The notes beneath the pieces are model-generated. The model saw nothing but the letters and a program-made list of their open reading frames with translations, did no database searches and had not been told where the DNA came from. Positions 43,892 through 52,495 of a DNA stretch of 64,000 nt are shown one piece after another. How positions within the stretch are numbered: the first letter of the stretch is position 1; each line of letters starts with the position of its first letter. The translations under genes and the position numbers were made by a program. The DNA lies in assembly GCF_001477495.1 (NCBI RefSeq), contig NZ_LDTF01000094.1, positions 1 to 64,000 of the forward strand, in the 5' to 3' direction. This DNA is from Sphingomonas yabuuchiae. Lineage in GTDB: Bacteria > Pseudomonadota > Alphaproteobacteria > Sphingomonadales > Sphingomonadaceae.

Positions 43892-44911
43892 TTGAAAGCC
43901 AGCGCCAACCAAATTCGTCAGGCGCTGGGACGCCCCTCTGCCGATATCCGCCTCTATCTGCTCCACGGTCCTGATGAGGCGGGGGCGAGTGAGTTGGCGA
44001 GAATTCTGGCCAAGGCGATGGGGCAGGATGCCGAGCGGATCGATCTGGATTCGGCCACGCTGAAAAGCGATCCCGCTCGCCTGACCGACGAAGCGGCGGC
44101 CATGTCGCTGTTCGGCGGTCCGCGCCATATCCGCATCGCCAGCGTCGGCGAAGAGGGGCTGGCGGCGTTCACCGCGCTGCTGGAGGCCGAGTCGGCGGGC
44201 AATCCGGTCGTCGCCATCGCCCCCACGGTCAAGACGACCGCCAAGATCGTCAAACTGGCGCTCGATTCGCCACGCGCGATGGCGTTCGGCTGTTATGCGC
44301 CCACCGCCGCCGATGCCGAGCGGCTGGCGACCACGATCGGCGGCGAGATGGGACTGCGGCTGGCGGCGGGCGTGCCTGCGCGACTGGTCGAAGCGGCGGC
44401 GGCCGACCGATCGGTGATGATGCGCGAGCTGGAAAAGCTGGCGCTTTATCTCGACGCCGCGCCCGACCGTCCGCGTGAGGTCGATCACGCCGCGATGGAC
44501 GCGATCGGCGCCGATCTGGGCGAGGTCGAGATGGGCGACGCGGTGGAGGCGGTGGTGGAGGGGCGTGTCGGCGATCTGGGCGGCGAACTGGCGCTGCTCG
44601 ACGAAGGCGGGGCCTCGCCAATTCCCTGGCTGCGTGCCCTGGCCCGGCGTCTGGTGGCGCTGGCCGAGATGCGCGCCGATATCGATGCGGGTGAGCCGGT
44701 CGAGGCGGTGATGAAGCGCCACCGCGTCTTCTTCCGCGACGAGGCGAAGACCGCGCGGGCGCTGCGCCGCTGGACCCCCGCGATGCTGGCGCGCGCGATG
44801 GCGCGGATTCGGGCGGCCGAACGCGCGGTGATGGCACCGGGCAATGCCGGCGCGGTGCTGGCCGAGGCGGAGGCGACGATCATCGCGCAGGGGATCGCGC
44901 GGCGGGGATAG
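43892..44911 (+). CDS. holA: DNA polymerase III delta subunit
   Basis: Clamp-loader subunit of 339 residues. The N-terminal domain starts KASANQIRQALGRP and has IRLYLLHGPDEAGASELARI, a degenerate P-loop; LDSATLKSDPARLTDEAAAMSLFGG is the family motif. The C-terminal collar has HRVFFRDEAKTARALRRWTP. TTG 43892 was chosen: upstream in-frame codons lie in lptE and AAGG sits about 9 bases upstream. It is the last gene of the operon, and is separated from convergent ribA by a long inverted repeat. Confidence 0.9.
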   Translation: MKASANQIRQALGRPSADIRLYLLHGPDEAGASELARILAKAMGQDAERIDLDSATLKSDPARLTDEAAAMSLFGGPRHIRIASVGEEGLAAFTALLEAESAGNPVVAIAPTVKTTAKIVKLALDSPRAMAFGCYAPTAADAERLATTIGGEMGLRLAAGVPARLVEAAAADRSVMMRELEKLALYLDAAPDRPREVDHAAMDAIGADLGEVEMGDAVEAVVEGRVGDLGGELALLDEGGASPIPWLRALARRLVALAEMRADIDAGEPVEAVMKRHRVFFRDEAKTARALRRWTPAMLARAMARIRAAERAVMAPGNAGAVLAEAEATIIAQGIARRG

Positions 44912-44931
44912 CGCCTGGAAGGCAAGACGAT

Positions 44932-45066
44932 GTTCGCGCGGAGGCGCGGAGAACGCGGAGGTGTCGGGCCTGCCGCGACAGCGCCCTTCTTATCGCAGCG
45001 GAGGTGAGAGTGTCTCAATCTGGCCCCAAGCGATTCATCTCCGCGTCTTCGCGTCTCCGCGCGAAC
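44932..45066. repeat. Long imperfect inverted repeat between holA and ribA
   Basis: The left arm 44932-44960 begins GTTCGCGCGGAGGCGCGGAG; the right arm 45039-45066 ends GCGTCTCCGCGCGAAC. About 28 bases pair with a few mismatches around a 78-base spacer. It lies between convergent genes, so it may also block read-through. Confidence 0.75.
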
Positions 45067-45095
45067 CATTCTTTTGAAAGAACGCGACGCGCTCC

Positions 45096-46145
45096 TTAAA
45101 GCTGGTGCCCCGTCCGATCGCGCTTGGTCGCGAGATAGCGTTCGTTATGCGGATTGGGCGGCAGGCTGTGCGCGACGCGTTCGATCACCTGCACCCCCGC
45201 GGCCCCCAGTCCCGCAACCTTGGCCGGGTTGTTGGTCAGCAGCCGCACTCGGTCCTGTCCCATCAGGGTCAGCATCCGCGCCGCCACGCCGAAATCCCGC
45301 GCATCGATCGCAAAGCCCAGCCGGGTGTTGGCGTCGACCGTGTCGAAGCCCTGATCCTGAAGCTGATAGGCGCGCAGCTTGTTGACCAACCCGATCCCGC
45401 GCCCTTCCTGCCGCAGATAGAGCAATATGCCCCAGCCTGAGTCGGCAATGGCATGGATCGCGGCATGAAGCTGCGGCCCGCAATCGCATTTCAGGCTGCC
45501 CAGCACATCGCCGGTCAGGCATTCGCTGTGCAGCCGCACCAGCGGCGGCTGCCCGTTGGGCTGGCCGATCAGCAGCGCGACATGCTCGCCCGCCGCATGG
45601 GGCGAGCGGAAGGCGACGATCTCGGCATCCTCGGCTCCGGCCACGGGCAGGCGCGCGCGGGTGGCGATCGCCAGCGCTTCGGCATTCTCATGCGCGGCGA
45701 TGTCGGCCAGCGAAATCTCCGCCTCGACGCCGGTGCCGCCGAGGAAGAAGGCGGGCAGCATCCCCGCGATCCGCGCGAACCGGATGGCCGCCGCCGCGAC
45801 TATTGGATCGGGGAGGGGAAGCGCGCGGAACGGGCCTTTTAGCGGGGTGGCGAGGTCGAATTGCGGATCGGCCAGCGCCGTCGCGGCGGCGAAGTCCACC
45901 CAGGGCGCGCGCTCGACCAGCACGGCGGCGTCGGGATCGGCGGCCTCCAACTGGTTGGTCAGCTTCAACGTCGCCGCGCGACCGGCCGAGATCAGGACCG
46001 GCGCTTGGCCCTCCGGATCGAAGGCGGCCAAACGCAGCGGATCGGCCGTCTCGACCGCGAGCAGCGCCTGGCCGGCAATCGCGATCGGCCAGCCTCGGCG
46101 CAGCGCATCGATCGCGCGGGCTGCCGCTTTGGGATCGGCGTTCAA
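45096..46145 (-). CDS. ribA: GTP cyclohydrolase II with N-terminal extension
   Basis: First step of riboflavin synthesis from GTP; 349 residues. The last ~190 residues are canonical RibA: HSECLTGDVLGSLKCDCGPQ supplies the zinc cysteines, YLRQEGRGIGLVNKLRAY the GTP-binding loop, and LLTNNPAKVAGLGAAGVQV the catalytic Tyr/Arg region. The first ~150 residues (AAARAIDALRRGWPIAIAG, then ISAGRAATLKLTNQ) recall a degenerate RibB-like domain but lack the acidic DDEDREN motif, so DHBP synthase activity is unlikely. TTG 46145 was chosen because it overlaps the xthA stop (TTGA) and begins the conserved region. Confidence 0.88.
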   Translation of the reverse strand: MNADPKAAARAIDALRRGWPIAIAGQALLAVETADPLRLAAFDPEGQAPVLISAGRAATLKLTNQLEAADPDAAVLVERAPWVDFAAATALADPQFDLATPLKGPFRALPLPDPIVAAAAIRFARIAGMLPAFFLGGTGVEAEISLADIAAHENAEALAIATRARLPVAGAEDAEIVAFRSPHAAGEHVALLIGQPNGQPPLVRLHSECLTGDVLGSLKCDCGPQLHAAIHAIADSGWGILLYLRQEGRGIGLVNKLRAYQLQDQGFDTVDANTRLGFAIDARDFGVAARMLTLMGQDRVRLLTNNPAKVAGLGAAGVQVIERVAHSLPPNPHNERYLATKRDRTGHQL

Positions 46146-46924
46146 AAATCGAATTCCGTCATGATCGGGATATGGTCGGAGGGTTTCAGCCAGCTGCGGC
46201 ACGGCTCGAACACCTGATGCGACACCGCCTTGGCGGCCACGTCGCGTGTCGCCCACATATGGTCGAGCCGCCGCCCGCGATCCGACGCCGCCCAGTCCTT
46301 TGCGCGGTAGCTCCACCAGGTATAGAGCCGCTGCGGCGCGGGGATGAAGTGGCGGCCCAGATCGACCCAGTCGTTGGACGCCTGCAACCTCGCCAGCGTC
46401 TCGACCTCGATGGGAGTATGGCTGACCACGTCGAGCAGCTGCTTGTGGCTCCACACGTCCGATTCGAGCGGGGCGATGTTGAAGTCGCCGGTCAGGATCG
46501 TCGGGCAGTCGAGCTGGCCCGACCAGTCGATCATGCGGCCCAGGAAATCGAGCTTCTGACCGAATTTCGGGTTCACCTCGCGATCGGGCACATCACCGCC
46601 CGCCGGGATATAGACATTCTCCAACCGCACGCCGTTCGGCAGCCGGATGCCGACATGCCGCGCCTCGGCATTGGCCTGCCAGTCCAGGCGATCATCCTCG
46701 GTGATGGGCACCTTGGCCACGATGGCGACGCCGTGGTGCATCCGCTGGCCATGGATGATGATATGGTCATAGCCGAGCGCGCGGAACAGCTCGAAGGGGA
46801 AGTCGTCATCGACGACTTTCGTCTCCTGAAGGCACAGCACATCGGGCGCGGCTTCCTTCAGGAATTGCTCGACGATCGCGGCGCGGAAACGCACCGAATT
46901 GATGTTCCAGGAGGCGATTTTCAC
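46142..46924 (-). CDS. xthA: Exodeoxyribonuclease III
   Basis: AP endonuclease/3' exonuclease of base-excision repair, 260 residues. KIASWNINSVRFR, LCLQETKVVDDDFP (metal-binding glutamate), LTGDFNIAPLESDVW (catalytic Asp/Asn) and the C-terminal LKPSDHIPIMTEF (catalytic histidine) are all present. GTG 46924 directly before KIASWN was chosen; a TTG at 46960 is the only earlier option and adds an unconserved tail. It is coupled to ribA downstream. Confidence 0.94.
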   Translation of the reverse strand: MKIASWNINSVRFRAAIVEQFLKEAAPDVLCLQETKVVDDDFPFELFRALGYDHIIIHGQRMHHGVAIVAKVPITEDDRLDWQANAEARHVGIRLPNGVRLENVYIPAGGDVPDREVNPKFGQKLDFLGRMIDWSGQLDCPTILTGDFNIAPLESDVWSHKQLLDVVSHTPIEVETLARLQASNDWVDLGRHFIPAPQRLYTWWSYRAKDWAASDRGRRLDHMWATRDVAAKAVSHQVFEPCRSWLKPSDHIPIMTEFDF

Positions 46925-46999
46925 GGGATGCGATGTAGCGGGGGCAGGGGAGTGAGACAAGATTACTCACGTTATGGATGGCGTCGCATATCTCCGTAC

Positions 47000-47123
47000 C
47001 ACCCCGGCGGAGGCCGGGGTCCAGATGCGGCGGACCATCGGCGGCGCGGCGTCTTTGCCTCCCACGCCACGTGATGCGCGCCACCATCGATATGGCGACT
47101 GGGCCCCGGCCTTCGCCGGGGTC
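47000..47123. repeat. Dispersed CCCCGGC repeat pair (family C)
   Basis: ACCCCGGCGGAGGCCGGGGT at about 47001-47020 and, inverted, CCCCGGCCTTCGCCGGGGT at 47104-47122. Each arm is itself a hairpin. The spacer encodes nothing recognisable. This 'CCCCGGCGAAGGCCGGGG' type is common in sphingomonad intergenic DNA. Confidence 0.7.
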
Positions 47124-47137
47124 AAGGAGAAGAGATG

Positions 47138-47167
47138 CAGAAACGGAAAGGCCCCCGCTCCGGGGGC
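47138..47167 (-). terminator. Intrinsic terminator downstream of lolA
   Basis: On the minus strand GCCCCCG-GAG-CGGGGGC is followed by CTTTCCGTTTC. It lies about 150 bp after the lolA stop, leaving a long 3' untranslated region (47168-47318) that includes a small GCTCG/CGAGC hairpin and no ORF. Confidence 0.7.
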
Positions 47168-47318
47168 ATGGAGCGAGGGCCGACCTAGCGTTCGTCACGC
47201 AGGCGGGATGAGGGTGCTCGTCCGAGCAACAGGGGGGAATCTCGAAGGCCCCTCAACCGCAACACCTTGATAGGGCAGCGAACCTGTCGCCTGGATGAAT
47301 GAAACGGCCCGCCAGCGT

Positions 47319-47951
47319 TCAGTTACGCGCCGCGGTTCTCCGGGGATCGTTGAATCGGAACGCCTTGTCGTCCACCGGCACGCCGAAACGCTGGTTAGAC
47401 AGGCGAATCGTGGTGCGGTTGTTCTGGCTGTCGAGCGCGACCCAACCCTGCATCATCAGCCCGCCCGGCGCGGCGGCATCGCGGGCGAAGACCAGGGTGA
47501 TCTTGCCATATTCGGGATGCTTGGGGTCGTTCGCCTCGACCGACAGCAGGCGGGGATCGGCGCTCGGCACCACCTTGGCATAGCGGCCGATGTCGCGGGA
47601 AGGGTCGAGCAGCACGCCCAGCGGCGAGTTCCTGATCGGCCAGCGCTGCACTTGGCGGACCGAATAATCGATGAAGGTCAGCGCGCCGCCATCGGCGACG
47701 ATCAGCAGCGGCACGCCCTTCTCATATTGAAACCGGATCTTGCCCGGCTTCTTCATGGTCAGCGTGCCGGTCAGCACCTTGCCCGCCCGGTCGGTCTGGG
47801 TGAAGTCGGCGGTCATCGTCTGCACCGATTGCAGGTGACGCTGCACCGCCGCCAGATCGCCATTGGCCTGGGCGAAAGCGGGCACCGGCGCGGCGATCAT
47901 CGCCATGGCGGTTGGCGCCAGCAGGGCGGACGCCATCATCGAACGGATCAT
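47319..47951 (-). CDS. lolA: Outer membrane lipoprotein carrier protein LolA
   Basis: Periplasmic lipoprotein chaperone of 210 residues. Signal peptide MIRSMMASALLAPTAMAMIA..PAFA. The fold matches LolA/LolB: VQTMTADFTQTDRAGKVLTG, MKKPGKIRFQYEKG, and ADGGALTFIDYSVRQVQRWP. The C-terminus VPVDDKAFRFNDPR is typical of alphaproteobacterial LolA. ATG 47951 has AGGAG 7 bases upstream. It appears monocistronic with its own terminator. In characterised systems it ferries lipoproteins such as the BamE and LptE precursors to the outer membrane. Confidence 0.9.
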   Translation of the reverse strand: MIRSMMASALLAPTAMAMIAAPVPAFAQANGDLAAVQRHLQSVQTMTADFTQTDRAGKVLTGTLTMKKPGKIRFQYEKGVPLLIVADGGALTFIDYSVRQVQRWPIRNSPLGVLLDPSRDIGRYAKVVPSADPRLLSVEANDPKHPEYGKITLVFARDAAAPGGLMMQGWVALDSQNNRTTIRLSNQRFGVPVDDKAFRFNDPRRTAARN

Positions 47952-48018
47952 CAAATCACTCCTTTGGGCACGCCTGTCCTTGCGCGCCGCCTATTGAACG
48001 GGTCGTGAATCAGGGGCG

Positions 48019-49425
48019 TTACAGGGTGAAGGCGGCCTTCAGCCCCAATATGGTGACGTCGTCGGCTTGCGCATAGCCGCCGGGATGGTGGACGAACTGG
48101 ACGTTGGGCCGCATCTCCAGCCACTCCGCCGGGTGGATGCTGTAATAGACTTCGGCCGCATATTCGGAGCCCTGCACGGCGGGCCGGGTGGGATCGAGCC
48201 GCTGCCCGTCCGCGACGCGTCCGTTCACATGGGTCCGCGCCACGCCGAAGCCCAGAACGTCGCCCGGTACGGCAGGAACCAGCCCTTTATAGAACAGGCC
48301 GGCCGCGACCTGATTGTCGGTCACGCTGGTCGCACGGTCCGCCTGGGTAGCGTTCAAAAAGACGCTGAGCCCGTTCTCGGCCTTGCCGTCCTTGGTCTCT
48401 CCGGTCAGCTGCTGCTGGATGTTGACGTACACGCCGTAGCGGCTGCTGCGCTCCAGCGGGGCGAGGCCGGTGATCGCCACGGGCCGGCGGTTCGCGTCGA
48501 GGAACACGTCCGGGGCATCGGCGGTCGCCACCCAGCCGCCCAACTTGTACGACCCGATCCGCCCGGCGCTGGCATTGCGGATCCAGCCTATTTCGGCGGG
48601 CACCAGAACGCCGGTCGCGCCCTTGAAGTGGCCGATGAAGAAGTCGTTGTCGAGGTTGCGTGGATTGATCTCATAGACCGCACCCTGGACATACAGGTCG
48701 TCGCGCGGTTCGTAACGCAGCCGGGCGCCCCACTGGCTGACCGGCCAGTTCTGCCAATAATCGCCGACCAGATTGCCGGGCTGCGCGCCGCAGAAACTCA
48801 AGTTCATAAAGTGGCACGAGAAAATGGCGAAATCCTCGCCGGGATTGGTGCGGCCCAGCTTCAGCTCGAACCGCTCGCCGATCCGCTGCTCGTACCAGAA
48901 TTGCGTCAGGCGCAGGGTCTGGCCGCGTCCATAGACCTCCTGCACCTGTTGCAGCGTGCCGAGATTGGCATCGTCGCTGAGGTTGCGGCCGCGGCGATAG
49001 GTGAGGGTGGCCTGAAACGCGCCGCCCTTCAGCCCCATGACCTTTTCCAGATCGAACAGCGCGCCCGCATCGAACTGGCCCGTCTCGCGGAACAGCGTCT
49101 TGCGCCCGCCGGTGATATTGGCCGCGCTTTCAGATGCGTAGCGGGCGGTGACGGTGATGCCGCGCTCGTTCAGGCGGGTGCGGATGTCGTGCCAGTCGCC
49201 GATGATCCCCGGCGGCGGCGTGCGGCGGGTGTCGGCGGTGATCGCTGAGGGCGCACTGTCCGAGGGGCGGACCGGGCGGCGGCGGGTGGGCGTCCGCTGC
49301 GTATCACCCGCTGCGGCATCGGGGGTGACGCGGGCGGCAGTGGGTACGGGATCGGTGGTCTGCTGGGGTGCCAGCGGTGCCGCCATCAGCAGCGGAGCCC
49401 AACCCCACATCATCGTTGCCACCAT
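48019..49425 (-). CDS. OprB-family carbohydrate porin
   Basis: Outer membrane porin of 468 residues. A signal region (ATMMWGWAPLLMAAPLAP) is followed by a ~55-residue Pro/Thr/Arg-rich linker. The OprB domain then starts at PPPGIIGDWHDIRTRLNERG, with SESAANITGGRKTLFRETGQ and LGRTNPGEDFAIFSCHFMNL as signatures, and the C-terminus ends ILGLKAAFTL. OprB proteins pass glucose and other sugars. It is monocistronic. It could support sugar uptake for the glycan locus at 4.7-12.5 kb, but is 36 kb away and no functional link is shown. ATG 49425 was taken; ATG 49413 is possible. Confidence 0.87.
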   Translation of the reverse strand: MVATMMWGWAPLLMAAPLAPQQTTDPVPTAARVTPDAAAGDTQRTPTRRRPVRPSDSAPSAITADTRRTPPPGIIGDWHDIRTRLNERGITVTARYASESAANITGGRKTLFRETGQFDAGALFDLEKVMGLKGGAFQATLTYRRGRNLSDDANLGTLQQVQEVYGRGQTLRLTQFWYEQRIGERFELKLGRTNPGEDFAIFSCHFMNLSFCGAQPGNLVGDYWQNWPVSQWGARLRYEPRDDLYVQGAVYEINPRNLDNDFFIGHFKGATGVLVPAEIGWIRNASAGRIGSYKLGGWVATADAPDVFLDANRRPVAITGLAPLERSSRYGVYVNIQQQLTGETKDGKAENGLSVFLNATQADRATSVTDNQVAAGLFYKGLVPAVPGDVLGFGVARTHVNGRVADGQRLDPTRPAVQGSEYAAEVYYSIHPAEWLEMRPNVQFVHHPGGYAQADDVTILGLKAAFTL

Positions 49426-49502
49426 TGCCCCCGTTTCCCGAACCTTATCGTTGCGAAGGCCAAACGATCGGACGGGCAAAAGGTGCCGTAAACGTCAATG
49501 GG

Positions 49503-49644
49503 TATTCCTCCCCTGCAAGGGGAGGTGGCAGTCCGCAGGACTGACGGAGGGGTGTCCCGGTCGGTGAGATGCACGAACCTCGCCAGCGGTGACACCCCTC
49601 CACCATGCTTCGCATGGTCCCCCTCCCCTTACAGGGGAGGAATC
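49503..49644. repeat. Dispersed palindromic repeat, family A
   Basis: Same order of parts as the element at 955-1075: CCTCCCCTGCAAGGGGAGG, GGCAGTCCGCAGGACTGACG, CACCATGCTTCGCATGGT, CCTCCCCTTACAGGGGAGG. It ends directly at the msrB stop codon. Confidence 0.8.
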
Positions 49645-50106
49645 TTATCCCTGCTCGGCGGCGCGGACCTGGTCGACGTAATCGCCATAGCCTTGCGCCT
49701 CCATATCCCCGAGCGGCACGAAGCGCAGCGAGGCCGAGTTGATGCAATAGCGCAGGCCGCCGCGATCGCGCGGGCCGTCGGGGAAAACATGGCCCAGATG
49801 GCTGTCGCCATGCGCCGAGCGGACCTCGGTGCGGATCATGCCGTGCGTGGTATCGCGCAGTTCATTGACATGGGCGGGTTCGATCGGCCGGGTGAAGCTG
49901 GGCCAGCCACAATGCGAATCGAACTTGTCGGCCGAGGCGAACAGCGGCTCGCCCGAGACGATGTCGACATACAGGCCCGGCTCGCGGGTGTGGAGATATT
50001 CGCCGGTGCCGGGGCGCTCGGTGCCGCTCTGCTGGGTCACATAATATTGTTCGGGTGTCAGCTTCGCGAGCGCTTCCTCGGTCTTGGCATAACGGGTGTC
50101 GGCCAT
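49645..50106 (-). CDS. msrB: Peptide methionine-R-sulfoxide reductase MsrB
   Basis: Repairs methionine-R-sulfoxide; 153 residues. [13 protein letters not shown] is the family motif, and [13 protein letters not shown] holds the catalytic cysteine. The zinc-binding CxxC pairs of E. coli MsrB are missing: [11 protein letters not shown] replaces YVC..C, and [14 protein letters not shown] lacks the second pair. This is the zinc-free form found also in Neisseria PilB-type domains. ATG 50106; AGGAC lies about 7 bases upstream. It follows the FrnE gene by 22 bases, so the two thiol enzymes form an operon. Confidence 0.93.
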   Translation of the reverse strand: MADTRYAKTEEALAKLTPEQYYVTQQSGTERPGTGEYLHTREPGLYVDIVSGEPLFASADKFDSHCGWPSFTRPIEPAHVNELRDTTHGMIRTEVRSAHGDSHLGHVFPDGPRDRGGLRYCINSASLRFVPLGDMEAQGYGDYVDQVRAAEQG

Positions 50107-50128
50107 GGGGACTGTCCTTTCCGTGAAA

Positions 50129-50785
50129 TCAGGCAGCAACAGGTTCGGCGGCGATCTGGCGCAGCGCCTGCTCGAAGGATTCGGGCGGCTGTCCGCCCGA
50201 GATGAGATAGCGGTTGTCGATCACGATGGCGGGCACCGACTGGATGCCGCGCCCCTGCCACAGCCGCTCCGCCTCGCGCACTTCGGTCGCATAGCGGTCG
50301 GAGGACAGGATCGCGCGGGCCTCGTCGGTGTCGAGACCGGCGCGGCCTATGGCGGCGACCAGCACGTCATGATTCGAGATATCCTCGCCCCGCGTGAAAT
50401 AGCTGTCGAACAGTGCGTGCTTCAGCGCCGCCTGCCGCCCTTCGGTCTCCGCCCAGTGGAGCAGCCGGTGCGCGTCGAAGCTGTTATAGATGCGCGCATC
50501 ATCGGCCATCGCCATGGTGAAGCCGACCGAGGCGGCCCGCTCACGGATATTGGCGCGGTTGGCGGCGGACTGTTCGGGCGTCGCGCCATATTTGCGGCCG
50601 ATATGCTCGACGATATTCTCGCCCTCGGGCGGCATGGCAGGGTTCAGCTCGAAGGGCTGGAAATGGATGTCCGCCTCGACCGTATCGCCCAATCGCTCCA
50701 GCGCGATCTCCAGCCCGCGCAGCCCGATGATGCACCAGGGGCAGGAAATGTCGGAGACGAAGTCGATACGAAGGCGGCGGGGCAT
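50129..50785 (-). CDS. DsbA family oxidoreductase, FrnE-like
   Basis: Thioredoxin-fold protein of 218 residues without a signal peptide, so cytoplasmic. The active site CPWC is in [18 protein letters not shown] (residues about 15-18), with the DsbA-type helical insert (about 60-160) and the cis-proline loop [20 protein letters not shown]. FrnE homologues act as disulphide isomerases or reductases in oxidative stress in Deinococcus and others. ATG 50785 gives [11 protein letters not shown]. It is upstream of msrB in the same operon, suggesting thiol redox repair. Confidence 0.9.
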   Translation of the reverse strand: MPRRLRIDFVSDISCPWCIIGLRGLEIALERLGDTVEADIHFQPFELNPAMPPEGENIVEHIGRKYGATPEQSAANRANIRERAASVGFTMAMADDARIYNSFDAHRLLHWAETEGRQAALKHALFDSYFTRGEDISNHDVLVAAIGRAGLDTDEARAILSSDRYATEVREAERLWQGRGIQSVPAIVIDNRYLISGGQPPESFEQALRQIAAEPVAA

Positions 50786-50864
50786 GGGATGTCCTGGCTG
50801 ATGCGACCCCAAGGCGGCCGCGCCGCTTATGTGGGAGGGCGATCCGGCCCCCGCAACCGTGGCG

Positions 50865-51068
50865 CTACCAACGGACCCGGACCCAGCCGTCCACCGCCTC
50901 GTCTTCCGGGCAGGGATAGATGGCCCGCACCGTCATGGCGCCATCCGCCTCGGTCGCTGCGCCGGTCAGCGCGGGCCGGAAATCGCACTGTCCGCCCTGC
51001 GCACGGGGGAAGGGGCCGCGCGAGCGGTCACTGGCGATTCGTCGCGGCTGGCCTGGTCGATAGTCCAT
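50865..51068 (-). CDS. Small hypothetical protein
   Basis: Possible protein of 67 residues: basic N-terminus (DYRPGQPRRIASDRSRG), then CDFRPALTGAATEADGAMTV and the acidic-aromatic end CPEDEAVDGWVRVRW. Two cysteines are present and there is no signal peptide. No family is recognised. It lies in the 477-bp gap between the FrnE and SDR genes, on the FrnE strand with about 80 bases to the FrnE start. It was kept because it is the only plausible coding stretch in that gap; it may be spurious. Confidence 0.35.
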   Translation of the reverse strand: MDYRPGQPRRIASDRSRGPFPRAQGGQCDFRPALTGAATEADGAMTVRAIYPCPEDEAVDGWVRVRW

Positions 51069-51262
51069 GCCTGTCTTCTCCCGGGACCGATCATGCCGCT
51101 ATCTGCATATCCCGGCCATCCGGGAAAAGCCCGGTATTTCTGGCGCTTGGATGAAGAGCGGGAACAGAGGCGGGTCTTGCCGCCTTGTGCACCGCGCATG
51201 CTTTGCCATGCCCGGCCTCGCCGGATACCAGCAGGCAAACTGCTTGAGAGGGAGTTGGACGG

Positions 51263-52012
51263 ATGACGAAGACAGTTCTGGTGACGGGGGCAACCGCCGG
51301 AATCGGTGCGGGCACCGCGCGGGCCTTTGTCGCGGCGGGATGGCGGGTGATCGGCACGGGCCGCCGCGCCGACCGGCTCCAGGCGCTGGCCGACGAACTG
51401 GGGGCGGCCTTTCATCCGCTGGCCTTCGACATTACCGACGAGGAGGCGCTCGACGCCGCGCTGGGCGGCCTGCCGCCGGAATTCGCCGAGATCGACCTGC
51501 TCATCAATAATGCGGGCCTCGCGCTCGGCACCAAGCCCGCCCAGGACAGCGATCTGGCCCAGTGGCGGACGATGATCGCGACCAATATCGACGGGCTCAT
51601 CACCATCACCCATCGGCTGCTGCCCCGGCTGATCGAACGGCGCGGGGCGATCATCAACCTGTCCTCGGTGGCGGCGAACTATCCCTATACCGGCGGCAAC
51701 GTCTATGGCGGCACCAAGGCGTTCGTGAAGCAATTCTCGCTGAACCTGCGCGCGGATTTGCACGGCAAGGGGGTGCGTGTCACCTCGATCGAGCCGGGCA
51801 TGGTCGAGACCGAGTTCACCACCATCCGTACCGGCGGCGACCAGGCGGCGTCGGACGCGCTCTATGCGGGCTCCGACCCGATGACGGCACAGGATATCGC
51901 TGCCACCCTGCTCTGGGTCGCCGAGCTGCCGCCGCATCTGAACATCAACCGGTTGGAACTGATGCCGGTCAGCCAGTCCTTTGCGGGCTTTCAGGTCGCG
52001 CGGGCGGGCTGA
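51263..52012 (+). CDS. Short-chain dehydrogenase, YdfG-like
   Basis: NAD(P)-dependent oxidoreductase of 249 residues. The Rossmann motif is VTGATAGIGAGTARAF, NNAGLALG the structural motif, with catalytic Ser in INLSSVAANYPYTGGNVYGG and Y-x-x-x-K as YGGTK. GTGRRADRLQAL after strand 2 favours NADP(H). The C-terminus LNINRLELMPVSQSFAGFQV matches YdfG-type 3-hydroxy acid or serine dehydrogenases. GAGGGAG lies about 9 bases before ATG 51263. It converges on the GNAT gene with no gap. The physiological substrate is unknown. Confidence 0.9.
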   Translation: MTKTVLVTGATAGIGAGTARAFVAAGWRVIGTGRRADRLQALADELGAAFHPLAFDITDEEALDAALGGLPPEFAEIDLLINNAGLALGTKPAQDSDLAQWRTMIATNIDGLITITHRLLPRLIERRGAIINLSSVAANYPYTGGNVYGGTKAFVKQFSLNLRADLHGKGVRVTSIEPGMVETEFTTIRTGGDQAASDALYAGSDPMTAQDIAATLLWVAELPPHLNINRLELMPVSQSFAGFQVARAG

Positions 52013-52495
52013 TCATAGGGGGCGGTGCATCACCAAGGCATCGACCAGCCCCAGATGCGGGTGCCGGAACGCCTCCGGCACCCGCCCGACCGTGGTGAAA
52101 CCCAGCGCCGTCCACAGATGTACGGCGGCCGCGTTGCTGGCGACCACGAAGTTGAACTGCATCGCGGCAAAACCCCGAACCCGGGCTTCGGCAAAGGAAT
52201 GCTGCGCCATCGCCCGAGCCACCCCCCGCCCGCGCGCCGCCGGGCCGGTCATATAGCCCGCATTGGCGACATGATCCCCACCGCCCGCCTGATTGGCGCG
52301 GAGATAATAGGTGCCGAGGATGGCGCCGTCCTCTTCGAACACGAAGACCGCCTTGTCGGCCCCGAACCAGTAAGCCAGCGCCGCCTCTTCGGTCATCGCG
52401 GGATCGAGCGCATAGGTTTCGCCCGCGCGGATCACCGGCAGGATGATCGCGGCGATGGCATCGGCGTCGGCAGAGGTGGTGGGGCGGATCGGCAT
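52013..52495 (-). CDS. GNAT family N-acetyltransferase
   Basis: Acetyltransferase of 160 residues. The N-terminal IRPTTSADADAIAAIILPVI, the acetyl-CoA loop GPAARGRGVARAMAQHSFAE (Q/R-x-x-G-x-G/A type) and the late motif SNAAAVHLWTALGFTTVGRV are all clear, with FRHPHLGLVDALVMHRP at the end. It resembles the phosphinothricin acetyltransferase-like group. ATG 52495 was chosen over longer frames as the conserved region starts there. The substrate is unknown. It ends one base after the SDR gene on the opposite strand. Confidence 0.86.
   Translation of the reverse strand: MPIRPTTSADADAIAAIILPVIRAGETYALDPAMTEEAALAYWFGADKAVFVFEEDGAILGTYYLRANQAGGGDHVANAGYMTGPAARGRGVARAMAQHSFAEARVRGFAAMQFNFVVASNAAAVHLWTALGFTTVGRVPEAFRHPHLGLVDALVMHRPL

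Noticed and set aside
40370..44722. Very long minus-strand ORF (1450 codons) opposite leuS-lptE-holA
   Set aside because: It is an antisense shadow caused by high GC third positions; the plus strand carries complete, recognisable leuS, lptE and holA.
50966..51937. Minus-strand ORF opposite the SDR gene
   Set aside because: Shadow of the dehydrogenase gene; low-complexity composition.
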